From CAZTZL01 sp964617625 (GTDB lineage Bacteria; Zhuqueibacterota; QNDG01; DSAB01): a stretch of 25,780 bases of DNA. The notes under the pieces are model-generated. The model had not been told where the DNA came from. It was given only the letters and a program-made list of their open reading frames with translations, and made no database searches. The translations under genes were made by a program, and so were the position numbers. Of this stretch, positions 23,050 to 25,780 are shown in pieces. The stretch lies in NCBI GenBank assembly GCA_964617625.1, contig CAZTZL010000041.1, positions 1 through 25,780 of the forward strand. The letters run 5' to 3'. How positions within the stretch are numbered: the first letter of the stretch is position 1; each line of letters opens with the position of its first letter.

Positions 23050-23469
23050 TTTCTTCTCCTCCTTAAAAGATTACGCGACATTTATTTCTTTATCCAAGAG
23101 ACAATTATTCTTATACGCATTGTTCCTTTTCTATTATCCCTATTCGCTACCCAGCGGACGGGTGGCCAGTACAATATCAAATATTCTGAACATTGTACGG
23201 CACTGCCTTTAGGCAATTCATAGTCGTACGACCTAAAGCTTGTCCTTGACTCGATAAGGGAGTTGTACCACACGAAATTCGAATTGGTTATGTCACTCAC
23301 ATAGGCACCCGGCGTTGTGGACTGTGAAGTCCACTGATATTACACCTCGGGTATGGATATCCGAAGCGATCAGAGTTGTAAGATGATTTGTCCTGTTACA
23401 CCAATCTGTATATCAGTTGTATTCCTGATCGGATGGAAACCTGTGTTATGGCATTGCCGGGTTGGAACC
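23050..23469. other. 420-bp intergenic region with inverted repeats and repeat copy 2
   Basis: Between the mtfA stop and the 124-aa membrane gene (both -). It holds three inverted repeats within 70 bp (GTACAAT/ATTGTAC 23169-23198; CTTTAGG/CCTAAAG 23207-23238; palindrome GTCGTACGAC 23223-23232) and intergenic element copy 2 (23315-23378). A 72-codon open frame at 23082-23300 has no ribosome site and was not called. The stretch 23380-23469 shows nothing. Confidence 0.6.
23315..23378 (-). repeat. dispersed intergenic element, copy 2
   Basis: About two-thirds identical over 64 bp to copy 3. The core is a perfect hairpin GTGGACT-GTGA-AGTCCAC followed by TGATATTA (+ strand). It lies 90-155 bp downstream of the mtfA stop codon, and the outer block found in copies 1 and 3 is absent here. 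Confidence 0.5.
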
Positions 23470-24294
23470 CTAAATCGGGTTTGATAATTTTTTGCTTTCC
23501 TCAGAGCAGTTGTTCCGGGACACACGTTCGAAAGGGTCCTGTCTGTAATATTCCTTCAAAACACGATAAAGGTCCGGTGCATGTTCAATCATTAGCCGCG
23601 GTTGGTCGAAAAATTGCTCGGTTGCGACTGCGAAAAATTCCGCTTCGTTTGTTGCGCCGTAAGCATTGAGAAAAGATTTTTTGCCCCTGGCGGCGTCGTG
23701 TCTGAGACGTTGAAATTCGCGGGAACATATCAGAACCCAGTCACGGTATTCTGCCCGATCGCGTAGCGGCGGAGTGCCGTCTGCGGCGCCATCGAGCATG
23801 TCCAGTTTATGGGCGAACTCGTGGTAAATGACATTGTGGCCCAGCTCCGGATGGCGGCCGCTCCGCAGGGCTGCATCCCAGATGATAATGACCGGCCCCT
23901 GCTGAAACGCCTGCCCGATAATGGGATGGTTAATATCCACGGGTGCGATTGTATTTTCAAAAGAACCCTGTCTGCGCTGCGGCGGAATCACAGTAGAGGG
24001 ATAGACAATGATGGATTGGATATTCCGGTAATAGTTGTGAGGCAGGCCCAGAACAAGCAGACAGGCCTGAGCCGAGATTGTAACGCGAATCTCGTCATCA
24101 AGTTCAAGACCGCCGGCACCTTCCCATTTTTTCTCGGCGATAAACACCTGAATCAGAGCGCGCAGGTGAGCACGTTCGATATCATTCAGCATGCAGTAGT
24201 AGGCCACATTACGGCGGATGATTTCCTCCCATGAGGAAGGAAAAGGAGCCTGTGTGAGCTTTTTTCGGCGATGCTCTTTTAACCAATCAAACAT
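23470..24294 (-). CDS. mtfA: MtfA-family (M90) zinc-dependent peptidase
   Basis: Cytoplasmic zinc aminopeptidase-like protein; in E. coli MtfA binds the glucose-PTS repressor Mlc. The active site is H158-E-F-A-H162 in I-Y-H-E-F-A-H-K-L-D-M-L-D-G, the exact family pattern, with the third ligand probably an Glu in T-N-E-A-E-F-F-A-V-A-T-E-Q-F-F. The N-terminal F-P-x-x-W-E-E-I-I-R-R-N-V and L-x-E-x-E-R-x-x-L-R-like start (D-I-E-R-A-H-L-R-A-L) also match. Length (274 aa) is normal. AGGAAA upstream supports ATG 24294. It stands alone on the - strand, about 430 bp from the T9SS-sorted gene upstream. An Mlc relation here is not shown by the sequence. Confidence 0.9.
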   Translation of the reverse strand: MFDWLKEHRRKKLTQAPFPSSWEEIIRRNVAYYCMLNDIERAHLRALIQVFIAEKKWEGAGGLELDDEIRVTISAQACLLVLGLPHNYYRNIQSIIVYPSTVIPPQRRQGSFENTIAPVDINHPIIGQAFQQGPVIIIWDAALRSGRHPELGHNVIYHEFAHKLDMLDGAADGTPPLRDRAEYRDWVLICSREFQRLRHDAARGKKSFLNAYGATNEAEFFAVATEQFFDQPRLMIEHAPDLYRVLKEYYRQDPFERVSRNNCSEESKKLSNPI

Positions 24295-24436
24295 TGGAAT
24301 TTCCTGTTATTTTTTTGCTTTCAGTAATAGTGCATATATTATTGCCGGTAGTTTTACTGAGATTATACAAATAAGGAATGCATAAATATACGGTGATCGT
24401 ATTCGAATTTCAATTGATATTTGTTGATCGACCTGA

Positions 24437-24542
24437 ATTCCCCAATCCTGGGCGCATTATTATAGGGTTTCTGCCCCATCGTGGACTATAAAATCCAGTG
24501 ATATTATAACTTGAGTAAGGATACGCAAGGCGATCAAATACC
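24437..24542 (-). repeat. dispersed intergenic element, copy 3 (fullest)
   Basis: Combines both blocks: one shared with copy 2 (24479-24542: GTGGACT...TCCAGTGATATTA...GGATA...GCGATCA) and one shared with copy 1 (24442-24468: CCAATCCTGGGCGCATTATT and AGGGT). All three copies point the same way relative to the - strand genes they follow. Confidence 0.5.
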
Positions 24543-24572
24543 TGTTTTGGATGGTGTTAACTATCCAAAACA
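24543..24572. other. 13-bp stem hairpin
   Basis: TGTTTTGGATGGT and ACTATCCAAAACA pair over 13 bp (one G-U) around loop GTTA. No T tract follows on either strand. It is 150 bp past the stop of the T9SS-sorted gene and abuts repeat copy 3; perhaps an RNA 3' stabiliser or part of the repeat. Confidence 0.5.
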
Positions 24573-24721
24573 TAATGGAAATAAAAGAACGAAAGGTAAC
24601 AGGCGTACCCGTCAGCAAATTTTGGCTGTGTGAAATGCATATGTAATAATACCAATTTTATGGACGATCTGTGTTTCATATAGAAAAATATTGCTGGTGA
24701 TAAAAAAAGTCATCCCTTGTT

Positions 24722-25780
24722 TCATTTAATAAGAAGGCATTTTCTTACTTCCACATAGGTGCCAGCTATGATCCTGTAGAGGTACACTCCCGAACTAATT
24801 TTGTTTGTTTCCCAGCAGACTTTGTGGAATCCGATCTCCTGTGATTCGTTGATCAGTGTCTTCACCAACTGCCCTGCTGTTGTGAAAATCGACACATTGA
24901 CCATCTCCGATCCGGGCAGGTTATAACTGATTGTAGTGGTTCCATTGAATGGATTTGGAAAATTCTGATTGAGAATGAATCTTCCAGGATTCGATTCCTT
25001 ATGACCGTCAACAGAGGATAGATTCGCATATCGGCTATAAGCCTTGTTGACCGCACTTCTTAATCCTTCCAGGTTGTCCCCTACAGCAATGGCCATTATA
25101 AAAGGTGATTTGAATTTCTGTGCCTCAAACGATATCGGGCCGCAGGAGAGCAGGATCGAGCAATCGCCTGTACCGTCAGTCCCAGATTCTACTGTCCCGC
25201 TTCGCATAATTTCTGATATTTGTGTTTCATTATTATTATCGAAATAGGAATTTGATGAAAAACTTGCCTGAGAATTTACGGCTGAACCAGTCGAATCGAA
25301 CATGACCATCCCGATATAAGGATATCCTCCTGATACATTATACATATAGGCGAAGCCAAGGCCGTTGTTTTCATCCCAGGCGGCCATATTCTCATTGTAT
25401 GGACCAATATCGAAATCCATTGCCTGACCAATATAGATATCGGACAGATTGTTTTCGGAGGGATTTTCGAATGTGTACTCTACCAGAAGGAAAGGTTCTC
25501 CATCCCAGGCGCAGGTATGTTGATGAATTCGTAATTTCTCAGGATGCCAGGCAGCACCGTCTTCATAGACGAGGAGTGCTTCTTCACTTGCCTTTGGTCC
25601 CGGCTCCTGCATCCGGATCGATCCCCCAGTTGAGGTTATATAATCCTGCTGTTGGAAATTTGCTGTGGCCACAGTGTTGTTGTCGTAGGATATCTGCAGT
25701 GATCCGTGGTATAGGTAATCGACTCCGGCATATTCCAGGCCCACTCCGGACCGGATCGGGCCCCATAATCCCCGATCGTC
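24722..25780 (-). CDS. secreted protein with T9SS C-terminal sorting domain, 5' end beyond the window
   Basis: The 3' part of a larger gene: the frame is open to the right edge (D-D-R-G-L-W-G-P-I-R-S-G before the first possible start at GTG 25744), so that GTG is internal. The visible part is a beta-rich region (about 260 residues) with Y-x-F-E-N-P-S-E-N-N-L-S-D-I-Y-I-G and D-F-D-I-G, wording typical of large FCB-group secreted proteins whose role is unknown. It ends with a clear T9SS domain: F-I-L-N-Q-N-F-P-N-P-F-N-G-T-T-T-I-S-Y, V-S-I-F-T-T-A-G-Q-L-V, S-S-G-V-Y-L-Y-R-I. The protein should be exported through the outer membrane. No catalytic motif is visible in this part. Confidence 0.85.
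   Translation of the reverse strand, partial: DDRGLWGPIRSGVGLEYAGVDYLYHGSLQISYDNNTVATANFQQQDYITSTGGSIRMQEPGPKASEEALLVYEDGAAWHPEKLRIHQHTCAWDGEPFLLVEYTFENPSENNLSDIYIGQAMDFDIGPYNENMAAWDENNGLGFAYMYNVSGGYPYIGMVMFDSTGSAVNSQASFSSNSYFDNNNETQISEIMRSGTVESGTDGTGDCSILLSCGPISFEAQKFKSPFIMAIAVGDNLEGLRSAVNKAYSRYANLSSVDGHKESNPGRFILNQNFPNPFNGTTTISYNLPGSEMVNVSIFTTAGQLVKTLINESQEIGFHKVCWETNKISSGVYLYRIIAGTYVEVRKCLLIK

Larger units (their letters stand above)
24295..24721. other. 427-bp intergenic region with repeat copy 3 and a 13-bp hairpin
   Basis: Between the T9SS-sorted gene and mtfA (both -). It contains intergenic element copy 3 (24437-24542), immediately followed by a strong hairpin (24543-24572). The stretch 24573-24721 shows no ORF or repeat, and 24295-24436 is AT-rich and should hold the mtfA promoter, which I could not pin down. 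Confidence 0.6.

Noticed and set aside
23082..23300. 72-codon - strand frame between mtfA and the 124-aa membrane gene
   Set aside because: No ribosome site, GTG start, overlaps inverted repeats and has no recognisable pattern; might be a degraded secreted-protein fragment but cannot be supported.

Overview
The window looks like one scaffold from a Gram-negative bacterium of the FCB superphylum, probably a metagenome-assembled candidate phylum related to Calditrichota/KSB1 or Ignavibacteria. Two proteins carry the C-terminal 'QN(Y/F)PNPFN...GVY.YR' domain of the type IX secretion system (T9SS), and one of these also carries fibronectin-III modules. The phylum is an inference; no rRNA or other marker gene is present. 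A run of exactly 100 N (2879-2978) marks a scaffold join, and the assembled sequence on both sides of it shows a 7-bp periodicity.

The left block (1-12124) is entirely on the + strand. It starts with a 5'-truncated SpoU/TrmH-family rRNA methyltransferase, an exported M3B oligopeptidase (PepF-like) and, after the gap, an exported beta-lactamase-fold serine hydrolase. A compact metabolic run follows: type 2 isopentenyl-diphosphate isomerase, a polyprenyl diphosphate synthase, HPr, a bifunctional phosphoglucose/phosphomannose isomerase, S-adenosylmethionine synthetase and adenosylhomocysteinase. A terminator-like hairpin separates ahcY from a UPF0282 metallo-beta-lactamase-fold protein, which is followed by an unrecognised cysteine-rich protein. 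Several of these families (PGI/PMI, short SahH, UPF0282, type 2 IDI) are typical of archaea as well as of some bacteria.

The middle block (12248-20569) is on the - strand. In transcription order it holds a DUF362 protein, a 54-aa two-helix membrane protein, a secreted CE15-type glucuronoyl esterase with three FN3-like modules and a T9SS domain, a Bax-inhibitor-1/YccA protein, a DUF202-like membrane protein, an RseC-like protein and a 675-codon glycoside-hydrolase-like protein. The right block holds a divergent B12-binding-type radical SAM protein (+), then on the - strand a possible 63-aa ORF, a 124-aa membrane protein, an MtfA-like peptidase and the 3' part of another T9SS-sorted secreted protein.

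Noncoding structure is unusually rich. There are two stretches of 7-bp tandem repeats, a 140-bp MITE-like element with perfect 15-bp inverted ends, three related intergenic elements in one orientation (each downstream of a - strand gene), a convincing terminator after the CE15 gene, and several strong unassigned hairpins. I found no tRNA, rRNA, CRISPR array, transposase or recognisable riboswitch. No single locus is clearly a new system. The best leads are the cysteine-rich orphan beside the UPF0282 protein, the MITE-like element, the same-orientation 3' repeats and the glycoside-hydrolase-like orphan.
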